From Daucus carota subsp. sativus (Eukaryota > Streptophyta > Magnoliopsida > Apiales > Apiaceae), in contig NC_030385.2 of assembly GCF_001625215.2 (NCBI RefSeq), positions 4,705,135 to 4,769,134 on the forward strand: a stretch of 64,000 nt of DNA. The letters run 5' to 3'. The position numbers were made by a program, and so were the translations under genes. Position 1 is the stretch's first letter. Every line of letters starts with the position of its first letter. Positions 34,916-47,895 of this stretch are shown in pieces. A model generated the notes under the pieces. The model ran no database searches and was not told the origin of the DNA. It saw only the letters and a list, made by a program, of their open reading frames with translations.

Positions 34916-36119
34916 CTGTTTCTCCGGAAAGAATTATGTTCTCGTAAACAAATGGCATCGAAGTATATAAATCGGAAATAGTCGAGTCCGGCGTGAGGGA
35001 CAAGAAGTTGGCGGGAGGTCGACTAACAAGATTGCACCTTGGTTTAAAAAAAAACAAGACTGCACCTTCGAAAGGGAGAGCATTTTCCGCGTAAATTTTG
35101 TTTGTTCCGTTTAAACTATGTACTAAAAATGTATCGATTCAATTAATTTTCGATGAATTCAATTAATTTTTATGTTTTGATTTTCACCGAATAAGTATTA
35201 TTTACGCTTTTGTAAGCTTTTTACAACACGGCATATAATCAAGATCCCCGCTTATAGTCAAAAAATGAAAATCAAAATAAAAGTAAACTGAAAACAGATA
35301 AAATAAAAAATTTAATTTTGATAGTTGAATCCATGAGACAGGTGATTAACTCTTGAATTTGATACTCCGCTTAAATCGAAGAAGAAAGTAAATTCAAAGT
35401 TTCAATGATGTAAATTAAAAAAACAAACCAAGCATAATTAAAAATATTAAAATCCTTCCCAAAAAAGAAAGATCATTGAGAAAACAAATCAAACAAAATA
35501 AATAAATAAATTGAGATTTTCTATCGGTGAAAGCAATGGAAACCCTAAATACAAGATTGAGGCAGCTACTACTTCAATAACAGAAAAATTTAGGGTTTGT
35601 CGGATAAAGTATCATCATACTAAAACTTGTGTATCAAGCCTTTATAAAAGAACACAAAGCCAGTAATTATTTTAGAAATGATAAATCTTAAATATTAAGA
35701 AGTACATTCAAAAAGAGAAAAAAATGGAGTGAGGGATTTATTTTATACTCTAATAAACACAGAATAAAAATAAAATAAAATTTTCTATTTAAAAAAATTA
35801 GAACTCTAAATTAAAATAAATCATCACCTAATCTAACTAAGAATATTTATGTCTTTGTGTGTAAACACTATCATATGCAAATGTGCTTTGCTTCATTATC
35901 CCCCTTTGTTGAACCAAAATCTTGATCTTGGTACATAATCCCCATCTAGGCAAAGTAAAGAACATATTATAACCTAAATCAAAGTAAAGAATCTTGTGAA
36001 ATAAATAACAAAACAGAGCGGTAAAAAAGTGCGTGGTAAAATCCATTACTTAACACCCTCAGCTACTGCTCACATTTCATTCTCATTCCTCACAGATAAC
36101 ATTTCTCTCCCAACACACA
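34916..36119. promoter_or_regulatory. Shared upstream region of divergent PPR and NEN genes
   Basis: The PPR gene reads left and the NEN gene reads right, so the 1.2 kb between them holds both promoters. The middle part (35200-35850) is very AT-rich. No specific element is assigned. Confidence 0.4.
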
Positions 36120-39100
36120 ATGATGTCGAGCCAAGACCGCTCAGAGATCGCTTTTTTCGACGTGGAAACTACAATTCCGGCCCGAACGGGTCAAAAACAC
36201 GCTATTCTGGAATTCGGGTCGATCCTGGTTTGCCCCAGAACGCTCGTGGAGCTTGATAATTACTCCACTCTTGTTAAACCCTCGGATGTTTCGTTAATCT
36301 CGCTCAGCTCTGTGCGTTGCAACGGAATTTCTGGGAAAGATGTTGCTTCTGCCCCCACTTTTGCCCAGATTGCTGACCGGGTTTTCGACATTCTTGATGG
36401 TTTGTTATCTCTTACTTGCTTCTTTTAAGTCGTCGAGAACAGTGAGAACAATTGTTTTGTATTTTCGTAAAAAACTTTTTTTTAATATGTTTTGTTCGAT
36501 AATAGTGATAATAATTTTTCTGCATTTCGTAAAACTATTTTTTTTGATGTTCTGTTCGAGAACGGTTTTTAGAGTATAATTTTGTACTATTATTAAAGAA
36601 CAATAGTTCTCGGCTGTTCTTAACTGAGTTCAAGCCATTTAATGTGTGTAATGTGTTGTTTTTGTAGGGAGGATTTGGGCAGGACATAATATAAATAGGT
36701 TTGATTGTCCGCGAATAAGGGAGGCTTTTCAAGAAATTAATAGGCCTGCTCCTGAGCCTAAGGGAACTATTGATTCTTTGACTTTGCTCACTCAGAAATT
36801 TGGGAGGAGAGCTGGTGATATGAAGGTTAGTTAGTATTGCTGCCTCGGTGGTTTTGGCTGTAGGTAATGGTTTATTGTTCGAAATTTTGTTGACCTTGTG
36901 GAAGAATTAATGACCATTCGTGTCTAGATGGAAAATTATAGGTGCTTGAGTGTAGTTTTGGATGCTTTGATAGGTCTCCATTCGTAGGCAGTTCTATATG
37001 ATTTGATGATCGTGATATTGATTGAATTTTCCTGTAATGCCGATTTAGTTTGAGCTTGTGTGGTCGAGTTGTCAATTTTATGGAGTTTATAACCCTCCAC
37101 TTCATCTTTGCTAATCTGCAATTGTGACTTTCCCTTGTTTTTGGAGCCCACAATTCTCTCGTATGTGGTTATGGGTTTTTGATTGTCAGTTGATAGTTGG
37201 ATGCCTGATTTTGTCAACACGTGTCTTTGTTGGAGATCGGTAGTGCCTCAAATGGTCCATAAGTGTCTAGAATTTAAATCTTGCAGTCAAACTGTGCAAG
37301 GTCGCCTGCAAGCAGTTTCTTTTGCTGAAAGAGATGCCTTACTCTCTGGATATAAGTCTATGTACTCAATAGTGATATATTCCTATGAGCGAGTCCAGAA
37401 ATCTTTTCTCATTTTAACATTATTCAAATTTATTTGCAGATGGCTTCCCTTGCAACATATTTTGGGCTTGGAGATCAATCGCATAGGTACTTTATATCCA
37501 GAATAAGCTGTTCTTATATTTTCCATATTACACTATTACAGAGAATAGGATATAAGTATGTTTATACAAATCATACAAGCAATATGCGTATTAGTTTGAA
37601 AATTTTGACGAGTGTTTATATTATTATTTTTCAGAAGTTTAGATGATGTGCGGATGAATCTTGAAGTTCTCAAGTATTGTGCAACTGTTCTGTTCTTGGT
37701 AAGTTGATAATTATTTTTGGTAGATTGAGGAACTTCTTAATCTTTCTGAGATGCCATATGCATAGTAGTTAGCACTTAGCACATATATATCAAAAGTCTG
37801 GTAATTGACAAATTACTGCCAAGTGAACTAAATATGTCTTCATCATCTGTTTGATAAGTTCTGACTTCTAATTTTTGCCCCTTCTCAAATATAATCTTCG
37901 ACGTTATATAGGCTCCCAGGCTCCAAGCTAGCGGTGGCAATTTTGGGTAATGGGTCGGGTTTGGGTTGTCTTACCCGATCCAGTTTTTTAGTCAAACCGA
38001 ACCCTAACCCGAACCCAAAACGGGCTACCGGACCTGTTTAGTACCGGAACAACCCGAAAATGACCCGAATTCACCTGAAATTTAATTAAAATTGATTGTT
38101 TTAATTATTCATGTTATTATAATATATTAAAAACTATAAATAATAATTTAATAAGATTCTAAGTGGATAAAATTGTTTGAATAATATATAAATATATGAC
38201 AAATTTACGTAATTTTCTAATATAAATTTATATATATTATATATAAATATGGGTCGGGTTCGGGTACACTGGGTCAACTGAACCTAACCCGAGTTTTTCG
38301 GGTAAAAAATCACCCAACCCGAACTTGACCCAAAATATAAAAACCCGACCCTAATTCGTACTTTTGACGAGTCAGATTTTAGGTCTTGTCGGATTTTGCG
38401 ACCCCTACTCCAAGCCACTTTTAAAAATTGTTTTTCTTTCTTTATTCTAATTATGTGTAATTTACTTGAGGTTTGAATCGCTTTGGGGATAAATGACGTC
38501 GTGAATATTAGCTCATGGCATATACTTCTCTTTTAATTTTTAACTCTGTATTATGAAGAATTTTAAAAGTGCATCTTAAGTCTTGAATGTGAAAAGGCAT
38601 CACAAAATCCAACTGACAGATATGCTGGTAATTAGTTTTATGTTAATAATATGCCTTATATGACTCCATTATGTCCTGGGTTCTTAGAGTATGTACTGCG
38701 GTTGATTTTATTGAGTATATATTACATGCTCTAAAGTCTTAGCATCTTATATGAGATCATATGAGATTGGTGAATAGTGTTTAACATCATTCACATTTGA
38801 GCGCAGATGCCTTTTATTCTCTATAAGTAATTTAGGGTTCAATAATTAAGTAAAAAAAACTGAACATGTGGTTTTTAGTCGTTAATATAATATTTACGCT
38901 TCAAGTAGTACTACTGGTTTAAAAGAAGTACATTTGTCATAGTTGGTGACTGTAAAGAGAGACTGAGAATTTGATATAATTGCAGGAGTCCAGCCTTCCA
39001 GATGTATTAACTGCAAACAGCTGGGTTTCTCCTAATGCTATTACAAGAAGTCGTGGCAATCGTAAAGCTTCTCCAGAGGTGACAGGTTCAAACAATGGTA

Positions 39101-40155
39101 CACCATCTTCAAGTAGCCTGGTCAAAGATCACCAAGTAACCCCTCCCCAAAACAATTCATTCGTAGACAATCATCCCATCCTTTCCCTGATGACTCCTGG
39201 ATTAGGAGATTGTGAATTAAATCTTGCCGAACCTGGTAGTGAACCTGCACCTGACCCATTTAACATGAGTCCCCTAAGCAATTTAGTGGAAGGAGGATGT
39301 ATTCGACCAGATGACACCATTATGGAAACTAGTTCGGAGTCTCTAAATTTGTCCACAGCAAATTCATCTAATACTTTCAGGGACTGCATTGACTTTTTAA
39401 AGCCTGATGAAATTTCTGTACCTTCCATCACTGTTGTACTTGCCCCAGGTTTTAACGGGCTTCACAAACTACAGATATTGCATAAAAATTCAGTCTTTCA
39501 TGTTTGCTGTAATCATATGAAAGTACGGTTTGGGATAAGTACAAAATTTGTTGATTATGCTGGCCGCCCACGGTTGAGTTTTGTGCTAGATGCATCTCCG
39601 GATCTCTGCCAAATTCTGGATGCATGTGATAATCTTGCCCAGAAGAGGTCTTTGGATTCTGGAAGCAGTTCTGACTGGAGGCCTGTCGTGGCCAGAAAGG
39701 CTGGATTCGTGAATTCACCAACTATTCGATTACAGTAAGTTCAGCATTTTTAAGCTCATTTCTTTTAACTTGCTAGAGTAGTATCATTCTGAGACTCTTG
39801 AGTATTTATTTTAATTCTATCTCTGTGTAACCGGCCTCTGATATCATGCATTCTAATCAAACGTTATTATAAAAAATGAATGTGCTGCTAGTGTAGTATC
39901 ATACGTGTTCTGTTTACTTGTCACAGCATACCTACAGTATGGGATGGGAATAATGCAAGACTGTCCACAGAGATATACCAGAAAGAATCTTCATCGACAC
40001 AAAGGGTTGTTTTCAGCAGATATGACATTGCTGAACTTGATGCATTATTAGCTCCAGGGACTTTCATGGATGTGTACTTCTCCTTGGATCCATATGACTA
40101 TCAACAGAATGCTGGTATCCGTTTAGTGGCGAAGAAGTTGGTCGTGCATTCTTGA
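36120..40155 (+). CDS. NEN-type DEDDh exonuclease-domain protein
   Basis: Member of the NEN family (NAC45/86-dependent exonuclease-domain proteins), whose Arabidopsis members act in sieve-element nuclear breakdown. Six exons: 36120-36399, 36668-36825, 37440-37486, 37635-37698, 38986-39734, 39927-40155, giving 508 residues, close to NEN1 (506). The N-terminal ~185 residues are an RNase T-like exonuclease: D14 and E16 in FFDVETT, D106 in GHNINRFD, H161 and D166 in HRSLDDVR, which makes a complete DEDDh active site. A Ser/Pro-rich linker and a conserved plant C-terminal domain follow (ITVVLAPGFNG, RPRLSFVLDASPDLCQILDA, DVYFSLDPYDYQQNAGIRL). Two ATG codons stand in a row at 36120 and 36123; either may be used. 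Intron 4 hosts a hAT-like element. Which NEN paralogue it is, and its role here, are inferred. Confidence 0.93.
37929..38407. mobile_element. Non-autonomous hAT-like element with perfect 8-bp TSD, in NEN intron 4
   Basis: A 479-bp element with ends TAGCGGTGGCAA and TTGCGACCCCTA (inverted, two mismatches). CTCCAAGC is duplicated at 37921-37928 and 38408-38415. The left end carries ATGGGTCGGGTTTGGG-type repeats and AACCCGAACCC; the right part has GGGTCGGGTTCGGGT and CACCCAACCCGA. No coding capacity. Confidence 0.93.
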
Positions 40156-41366
40156 TGGAGTCGAAGCCAGGTTTACATAGGCTAACACCTACTACTAGAT
40201 ATCATTCTTTCCTGGTTTCAGGCTGAATTGTTTCAACATGTAGACATAACATTGTCATTCTGTTGTAATTTCACATTTAAAATAATAGACTCCAGTTAAA
40301 GCTGTAGATATAACAGTCATTCAACCTTGAAACTTTCATTTCAATGGTTTCATATTGCAGACTAGTTCTTTTCTAAATTTGTGTAGTATGTAGATTCTTA
40401 ATTGAGGCTCAAGTTGTCGACGACATCTAACATTTACTATAAGGGGACATACAATGATTGTGATTATTTTATTTATGTAAGATGGATTAGTTCCAAACTT
40501 CCAAGTATAGAATTTACAATATTATTTATTAATATATTCGCAAGTGTCACAAGGGGTGCTTTGGCCTATGTAACATTTTGTATTCTATTAAGTCAAATGA
40601 GTTATTGGTTGATTGGTTGGGATGTAAACAAGTTAAATTCTAGAGGTGATTGCATATCGTACCCCTAACTATCGTTCAAAAACGATATTGTACACATATT
40701 TATATTTTGAAAAACTCAACTATTTGATTTATGAAGTATTTGAATGCGGTTCAATGATGATCGAGACGAACTTGGACTAATTGAATATCTTGAAAAGCTG
40801 AACTCGAATTTCAAAGAGTCAATATCTTGTCAATTCGAGCTTTCTAGTCGAGTTTCAACTCAAATTTTCATCGAGCTGAATTTTGAGTTAAAATTTTTTG
40901 ACAGGATCTGACATTCAAATCTGGCACTGTTTAACTAGATTCGACCATTTACGCTCCAATCCAAGTTATGATACAAATTATAAATGACAAAATATATAAA
41001 CGGAAATCGGCTATTTAATATATATATACTAATTGTACATGTTAATAAAGTTACGATATAAATAATAAATGACAAAGGATGGAAACGAATACCATTTATT
41101 TAATATTTAAACTAATTATATATATTAATATTTTTTAGTGATGTTACATTTCTCAAATTTTTGGCAAATCTTTTTCCAAATTTTTGAGTACTTAACGCTT
41201 CCCATAATCTCTATGCTAATTGTACATATATGTATCATCAATGAAAATTAGAGCCGTAACTAAAAAAGCTCACTCTAAATAATTGAAGAGGGAAAAAAGA
41301 AAAAGAAAAATACTCTGCCTCCAATAAATGTTACTACTACTACAGTACTTGGCAAAACAAATTATA
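40156..41366. other. 3' region of NEN and intergenic
   Basis: Presumed NEN 3' UTR followed by AT-rich spacer. An 88-residue frame at 40402-40668 has no supporting features. Confidence 0.45.
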
Positions 41367-41617
41367 CTCCCTCCGTTTCTTTATTCTTTTCCTATTTGGG
41401 ATGTCGGTACTGTTCATAACATGAGACAAATTACTAATTTACATCTAATCTATAAAACTAAATATAATCATGAGTGATCTTGTTAGATTCCTATTCACGA
41501 GTACTTTAATACGGTGAAGTTTTTATATTTAATACTACTATGAAATGGAAAATATTAACGATCAAAAATGTGTGTTGGTAAACGTGAAAAATACAAACAA
41601 GAAAAATATGGAGGGAG
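41367..41617. mobile_element. Stowaway-type MITE
   Basis: A 251-bp element with CTCCCTCCGTTTCTTTAT at the left and GAGGGAG at the right, bounded by TA on each side (41365-41366, 41618-41619). Inner inverted pieces (TTCTTTTCCTATTTGG region against AACAAGAAAAATATGG) support folding, though the arms are diverged. Confidence 0.8.
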
Positions 41618-42235
41618 TATATAACTGCGAATTGTGGCGTGGCATGTGGAATGGTTGGGAGAAAAAGATATTTTCTGTATGTACAGGTCATGTCATGAGA
41701 TGATAGATATTTGAAGAAGGGGGAGCATGAGATATTTGTTTAGACGTTGATTGATGGACAAATGGTTGGAAGAAGAAAGTTTGCTTTTTCATTGCTAGAG
41801 CAAAACAATAATTGTTACTCTATAATTATATTGTTATTGTGCTGCTGATGCCTAGATTTTGGTCGGTCTTTTTATATCAAGTTAGTGAAAGTAATTTGAT
41901 TACTTTGTTTTAAAATAATTACGAAATATGTTGTTTCTAGCCTAAAATTTGGCCTCTCATTAAAGGTTTAGGTCTGGCGTGAATGATATTCTACGACTAA
42001 TAATTCATTTATTTCCAAACAATAAATTAGTAACTTAACATTGAATTTTACATGCATGTTCAACATATTGCCCCAAAATGTTACGAGTGGGTAATTGCAA
42101 AACCAAAAAGTCAATGGATAAGGAGTGCCTTCATATTCGAACCCGGATTGACTGATCAAGTATGTCATTAAATAAAGAATACGAAGAATCACTTCAGTTG
42201 CAGTCGTTCGTGAAACAGACCATTAATCAAGTCTG
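41618..42235. other. Intergenic, nothing recognised
   Basis: No gene or clear repeat. Confidence 0.4.
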
Positions 42236-42540
42236 TTTAATATTTATTTTCAATTTAAACAAAAATAATAATTATATAATATTAAATAAATAGTTAATAA
42301 ACTTTATAAAATCTAAATATATTATCATAAATACTAGAAGTCATAACCTTTTACCTGGTTATGGTAGTATTCAAAAATAATGTGTCAAACTCTATAAATA
42401 ATATTTTTACTCCTTGAACTAAAATTTGAGGTACTTGATTGATATTTATTATGACTTTAATGATTGAAATGAACCCCGTTAAGATCAGTGAGTGAAGTGA
42501 TATATGACCTCCACTTTAGTGACCATTTTGATATTTAACC
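42236..42540. repeat. Right half of the palindromic repeat family
   Basis: Corresponds to the right half of 20959-21510: AAATCTAAATATATTATCAT, TCAAACTCTATAAATAATAT, GATTGATATTTATTATGACT and the terminal ATTTTGATATTTAACC. The left arm is missing. Confidence 0.85.
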
Positions 42541-42677
42541 CCAAAGACTACACACCTGGAGCTACATATTTTGAGGTAACGGGGAGTTACGCTCCAAGAT
42601 AAGCCATGTAGATTTACATTTAAAGTGAGGAGGTAACGGGAGTTACACTCCAAGATTAATATTTGTACAGGATTCTC

Positions 42678-44215
42678 AGCCTGCTGTAAGGAGTACATTT
42701 CTTCTTATATCGGGACCTAACACATCTGTCCTGGTGCAATGAAAAAACTTGAAAAGTAAGTGAGATTTTTATAAATGATTACATTGTTAGGTTTCATTAC
42801 GTTTCACTTATTCAGCTTTATTTTATTGTACTATTAGGGCTGTTCATTTTGTTGGTAATAGTGTTGTGGCATGGTTTGAGGTAACATCATATCTTGTCAC
42901 CACAACAGATCGTGAGCATGAGCTAGTGGTTGATCTAGTTAGAAGACTTGTTCTTGCAGAAAATGGGATCTTACTGGGATTTTTTACTATCATGTTTGTG
43001 TATGCATAGCTGTTAAGAATGATCCATGGGAGATGCATGTTCACATCTGCTATAGCAAGGACAATTATCTCAAGATACTAATCTCATTGTACAATTATCT
43101 AAATGTATTATGTGGTTATCTCAAGGTACTAATTAGCTATCATTTTGTGAAATAGCTATATAATTGCACTTTGAAACTCATTGTTCCTTTGACTCCAAAT
43201 GTGAAAATTTCAATTGGTAGACCAAAAAAAAAAAGAGGAGCAAGAATAACGACATTTCTCAAGATCCTATAAAATTGAGTAAAATTGGTGCAATTATAAA
43301 TTGTACTTACTGTAAAACACACGACTACAATGCCATAACTTGTGAAACAAAGTTGTGTTTTGATATTTTTTATTTACATGTTTCCTCATATTTTGATAAA
43401 TTTTAGACTTAATTAAGGCCACTTATCTGTAAGGAGTACATTTCTCCGCCTGCTGTAAGAAGTACATTTCTTCTTATATCGGGACCTAACACATCTGTCC
43501 TGCTGCAATGAAAAAACTTGAAAAGTAAGTGAGATTTCTATAAATAATTACATTGTTAGGTTTCATTATGTTTCACTTATTCAACTTTATTTTATTGTAT
43601 TATTAGGGTTGTTCATTTTGTTGGTAATAGTGTTGTGGCATGGTTTGAGGTAAAATCATATCTTGTCACCACAACAGATCGTGAACATGAGCTAGTGGTT
43701 GATCTAGTAAAGAAGACTTGTTCTTGCAGAAAATGGGATCTTACTCGGATTTCTTGCTATCATGTTTGTGCATGCATAGCTGTTAAGAATGATCCATGGG
43801 AGATGCATGTTCACATCTGCTATAGCAAGGACAATTATCTCAAGATACTAATCTCATTTTACAATTATCTAAATGTATTACGTGGTTATCTCAAGGTACT
43901 AATTGGCTATCATTTTGTGAAACAGCTATATAATTGCACTTTGAAACTCATTGTTCCTTTGACTCCAAATGTGAAATTTCAATTGGTGGACCAAAAAAAA
44001 AAAAGAGGAGCAAGAATAATGACATTTCTCAAGTTCCTATAAAATTGAGTAAAATTGGTACAATTATAAATTATACTTACTGTAAAACACAAGACTACAA
44101 TGCCATAACTTGTGTTTTGAAATTTTTTATTTATATGTTTCCTCATATTTTGATAAATTTTATACTTAATTAAGGCCACTTATCTGTAATTAAGTCCAAA
44201 TTTTAATTACTTGCT
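42678..44215 (+). pseudogene. Tandem duplicate of MULE transposase tail (SWIM finger)
   Basis: Two direct copies of a ~771-bp unit: 42678-43448 and 43449 to about 44215. In the second copy a 135-residue frame (43635-44042) reads TTTDREHELVVDLVKKTCSC, RKWDLTRISCYHVCACIA and KNDPWEMHVHICYSKDNY. This is a CxCx(n)CxH SWIM zinc finger as found near the C terminus of Mutator-like (MuDR/FAR1-related) transposases. The expected basic linker and zinc knuckle appear afterwards only in another frame (IGGPKKKKRSKNN, then YCKTQDYNAITC). The first copy is also frameshifted (GATCTAGTTAGAAGAC against GATCTAGTAAAGAAGAC). The DDE catalytic part is absent, so it is inactive. Confidence 0.7.
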
Positions 44216-45049
44216 CTATTACAATGTAGAAAATTGACTTGCTGAAGAAGAGTGTAGAGGATGACATTATCCCTGTTAATTCCAGAGCTACAATTGTTCG
44301 TAAAATTTGCAAGTAGGATGGACATAACTTTAGGACTTTCTTTGTGAAGGTTTAATCAAATCAGCTTCTCATGTCATTAATTATCTTAGTAGTTGTGTAA
44401 AGGATTTGAACCTTACTTAATCACAAGCTTGGTCTTGCAGAAATAATAAGGCGCAAATGCTTCAAACAATGTGTCCCAAGATCATCAAGATGTAACGAAT
44501 ATGTTTAGCCAACAACATGATGAAGTACTAGGCACTCAAGGGAGCTCTTCCTCAAAGGCAAAGAAACTGATTAAGGAGATTAAAAGAAGAGACGCATTAC
44601 TTATTTAAACTTACAATGGAAGATAACTTATTTAACCTAGTTATTATAATATTTTTGGTATGGAATCTAAACCAAACCATTCTGCAGTGTTGTTGATGGT
44701 TTATTAGCATCAAGGCTTAGTTTGAATTTAATCACTTTTTGTAAGAAAGTTGGGATCGATTTGAAACAAGCTTTTGGTTGTTGACACATTAAGTAGCTTT
44801 GGGTTGTTAACTAATGGTTGTTAAACTTTCTTTTGTAAGGATTTTGATGTTTTAATTCAAGGTTTTATGCCAATCTTGTATTTGTCATATTAGTTGTAGA
44901 TAGCTGTAATAATTTCGGCAACTAGCTTCTTGGATGTTAAATATGAATCAACATTATAGATAAACACAGGAACAAATACATTGTTCTCACTTAATTTGAA
45001 AAACAACTTAGAGTACAAGAAATAACAATACCACTTCAGAGTACAAAAA
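44216..45049. other. Intergenic, probable transposon debris
   Basis: Follows the MULE remnant and may still belong to it. No intact frame or family could be recognised. Confidence 0.3.
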
Positions 45050-45420
45050 TCAAGCTAAGCTTACATTAAACAACAATACAACATACAAGCATGCCTCAAA
45101 GACCATCTTCACTTTTGCCAGAGCTGAGCAAACAGTGTATAATATACAATACCATAAACACACAACACATCTTCCATTTTGATTTTCTTCCTTCGTTTTC
45201 CTCATCTCTTCTTCGTACTGATTTTTCTCTACAATCAGCTCAGTAAAGTGCTCATCATCTTTCAACATCAAATGCATGATTAATCCATTGATGGTGGATT
45301 TAGCCTTGTTAGTCATCTCTCCCTCACTCCACCAGAAAAACTGCACGCACCATTAACAAATCAAGAACTTGTGTCCTGGATTATACTCTGCCCAAGACAT
45401 CTTCATCACAGTCCAGTTTT
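45050..45420 (-). pseudogene. GRF zinc-finger protein fragment
   Basis: On the minus strand an upstream stretch reads SWAEYNPGHKFLIC. After a frame break come QFFWWSEGEMTNKAK and a charged helix containing EKNQYEEEMRKTKEENQ. The N-terminal part of the frame agrees with the plant GRF zinc finger (NPGRxF...C...C..F.W) followed by a coiled coil and a hydrophobic tail, a small protein type frequent near plant transposons. The break could be an intron, but no good splice pair is visible, so I call it a fragment. Confidence 0.45.
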
Positions 45421-47254
45421 ATCACAATTAATTGGTGTAAAATATTTTTAAAGTTCTTGATGTTATAGCCCAGAGAAAGTAATTATATATACACACACAC
45501 ACAATATAACTGTTTGACACTGTTTTACTTTGTACGAGATGAAACTACCCTATGACCGTCTACGAGAATTGACGGAATTCAATCGGGCGGCTAAAAAAAA
45601 TTGTTTGGCAAACTAATCATTTAATTTTAAAATTTGGCCATTTTTGTGTTTAACAAAAATAGTCAGGGGCACTATTCTGTAATTAAGTCTAATAATTATT
45701 AATATAATATTAAAATATTATAAATCATCAGTCAACTTGTCCCTTTCATTTTTATAAAACATTTCAAAAAAAATAAATAAATACGTCAAAAAAAAAATTA
45801 TAATAGTATAAAATCACTATTTTAAACTATTTTTAATAGTGTGTTTCAGTTATAATAGTATAATAATAGTCAATTATATATCAATGCATTTAATTATTCA
45901 ATTTATATTATCAAGAGAATTTATGTTGAAATAAAGTTTAAATACTAAACTTTCTTATAAAAAAAGGCCCGACCCATTTTATATACATGAGGAGAAGAAC
46001 AAATGGTATAGTGGTAAATAATAAATGAATCCATTAGGATTGTTATTTTAGTAATAATACAGATTTGCAGAAAATAAAGTTATTAAAATGTTCATGGAAA
46101 AAGGATATAAATGGGAAAAAGGGTTGGAATCTTAAAACAAGCTAAAATATAGATTATAGAGTAGAATGGCTCAATAATTGAAATGGAGGAAACGAATGTA
46201 GAAGGAAGCCAAGGGTCTCAAGTTGGGACTAGACCCACGTGGTTGGGTTAAAGACAAATAAAAATCATAAAGTAAATAGAGGGCCTGTACTTTTACACTT
46301 TTGTGTTATTAGATTTTTATTTTGTGGTGACGTGGCCTCCTCTCTATCTCTAACCAAACTATCCATCCCTTCTACTATCTTGCGCCGTTACCCCCTTCTC
46401 TCTAAAATGGTCACACATAAATTCCATATGGTCACGTAGCCCGGCCATTTCCAAAACAGATATTGATACGGATATTTTCAAACCTTTTTCTTTATGCTTT
46501 CGAATAGTATCCATCCACCGAGGCTTAAGATTTTGTATTTGGTCCTTCAACTATAGATTGATAACAGATAGATCGATTATTTACGTGTATATATGAATAT
46601 AAAATTTGACATCAATTTTCGAACGAACTTGATGTCAGAGTGAAAATATTAAATCAAATAATGATGAATTAAAAAACTGGTTGATCCTCTCTGTTGACCC
46701 AGGTCCTGAGTTCGATTATGACTCATCTCAAGAATATTATAGAATAAAAATTCAAATTGTAAGGTTATAAGTCATATTAGTAAAAAGAAAAACTCGTTGA
46801 TAAACTTGTCTAAATGATGCATGACCTTTCCAACTATCTCTAACACTTGCTTTCACTTTTTGCATGTATTTTGAGGTGCAAACAAACCTATTCTCATATA
46901 TTATTTTTCAGATTTTTTTTCTGAATAAAAATATATATACTATTAAACTTTTATTCATAAAAAGAAAGTTTGAAAAATAATATGTAAAAATATGTATTTT
47001 ATATATCTCAAATTACGTGCAAAAAATCAAAATGATTTATACAAACGAACAGAGGGAGTATATTGATAATATTCTTGTAATTATATAATTATAACAAGTA
47101 TTGAAAAACTGTATACGAGTCGATCTTAAATTTCTCCATCATGTATATATATAACATATATAAGTGATATGACCTATTATAAAATAAAATTTATCAAGAA
47201 TATCACTAATATAATTAGAAAACATCCGATTTGTTTGCTTTACAGTCATGAATC
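45421..47254. other. Intergenic, no gene
   Basis: AT-rich. A short degraded Stowaway-like stretch ends with ACAGAGGGAGTATA near 47050-47063. Short frames near 46239-46550 on both strands have no family signal. Confidence 0.4.
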
Positions 47255-47858
47255 CAGGATGGGCATTGGGTCACTTCGGGTCGGGGATCGCTATAACCGG
47301 TCCGATCTCCGAATCCAAATCCAATCCTCATCATCGGCCCGATCCCCATCCCCAGCCCGATCGGGATTCGAGGATACTCGCGATGGTTCGGGGATTTTTA
47401 ATTTAAACCAAATTTTTTAATTAAATACTAACATTCATAATTAGGATTAGTTTTTAATATGTCTTATTAATACCTCATTATTTTAATTTAAACAGATCTT
47501 CAATGATTTAATTATGACCTTTTTAATTTTTAAGACTTATATTAATAGAATTATATATTTAAAATTTATTTCAATAAATTTAATTATATTAAATTTATAT
47601 ATAATATATAAACAGGTGATGTGAAAATCTATGACTGAAGTTGCACCTAAAAAGGTATATAAACATATTAATAAATATATATAACATAATATAATAATCG
47701 GGTCGGGGATCGGGCCGAGAAAATGTGAAAAAACGTACCCGACCCGATCCCCGATATTTTTTTAAAGTCGTCCCCGTTCCACGACCCGTACTGGAAAAAT
47801 CCTCGAATCCCTGCACCATTCGGTGCGGGGATGGGGTCGGGATTAATGCCCATCCCTG
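47255..47858. mobile_element. Non-autonomous hAT-like element with perfect 8-bp TSD
   Basis: A 604-bp element with ends CAGGATGGGCATT and AATGCCCATCCCTG (inverted, one extra base on the right). CATGAATC is duplicated at 47247-47254 and 47859-47866. The left end contains GGGTCGGGGATC and CCCGATC motifs; the right end repeats GGGTCGGGGATCGGG and CCCGACCCGATCCCCG. No coding capacity. Confidence 0.92.
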
Positions 47859-47895
47859 CATGAATCATGAAATCTTGTAAAAAAGTTATCCGATC

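Noticed and set aside
46359..46550. 63-residue minus-strand frame rich in charged residues
   Set aside because: Too short, no recognisable domain, and an equally open frame on the opposite strand.
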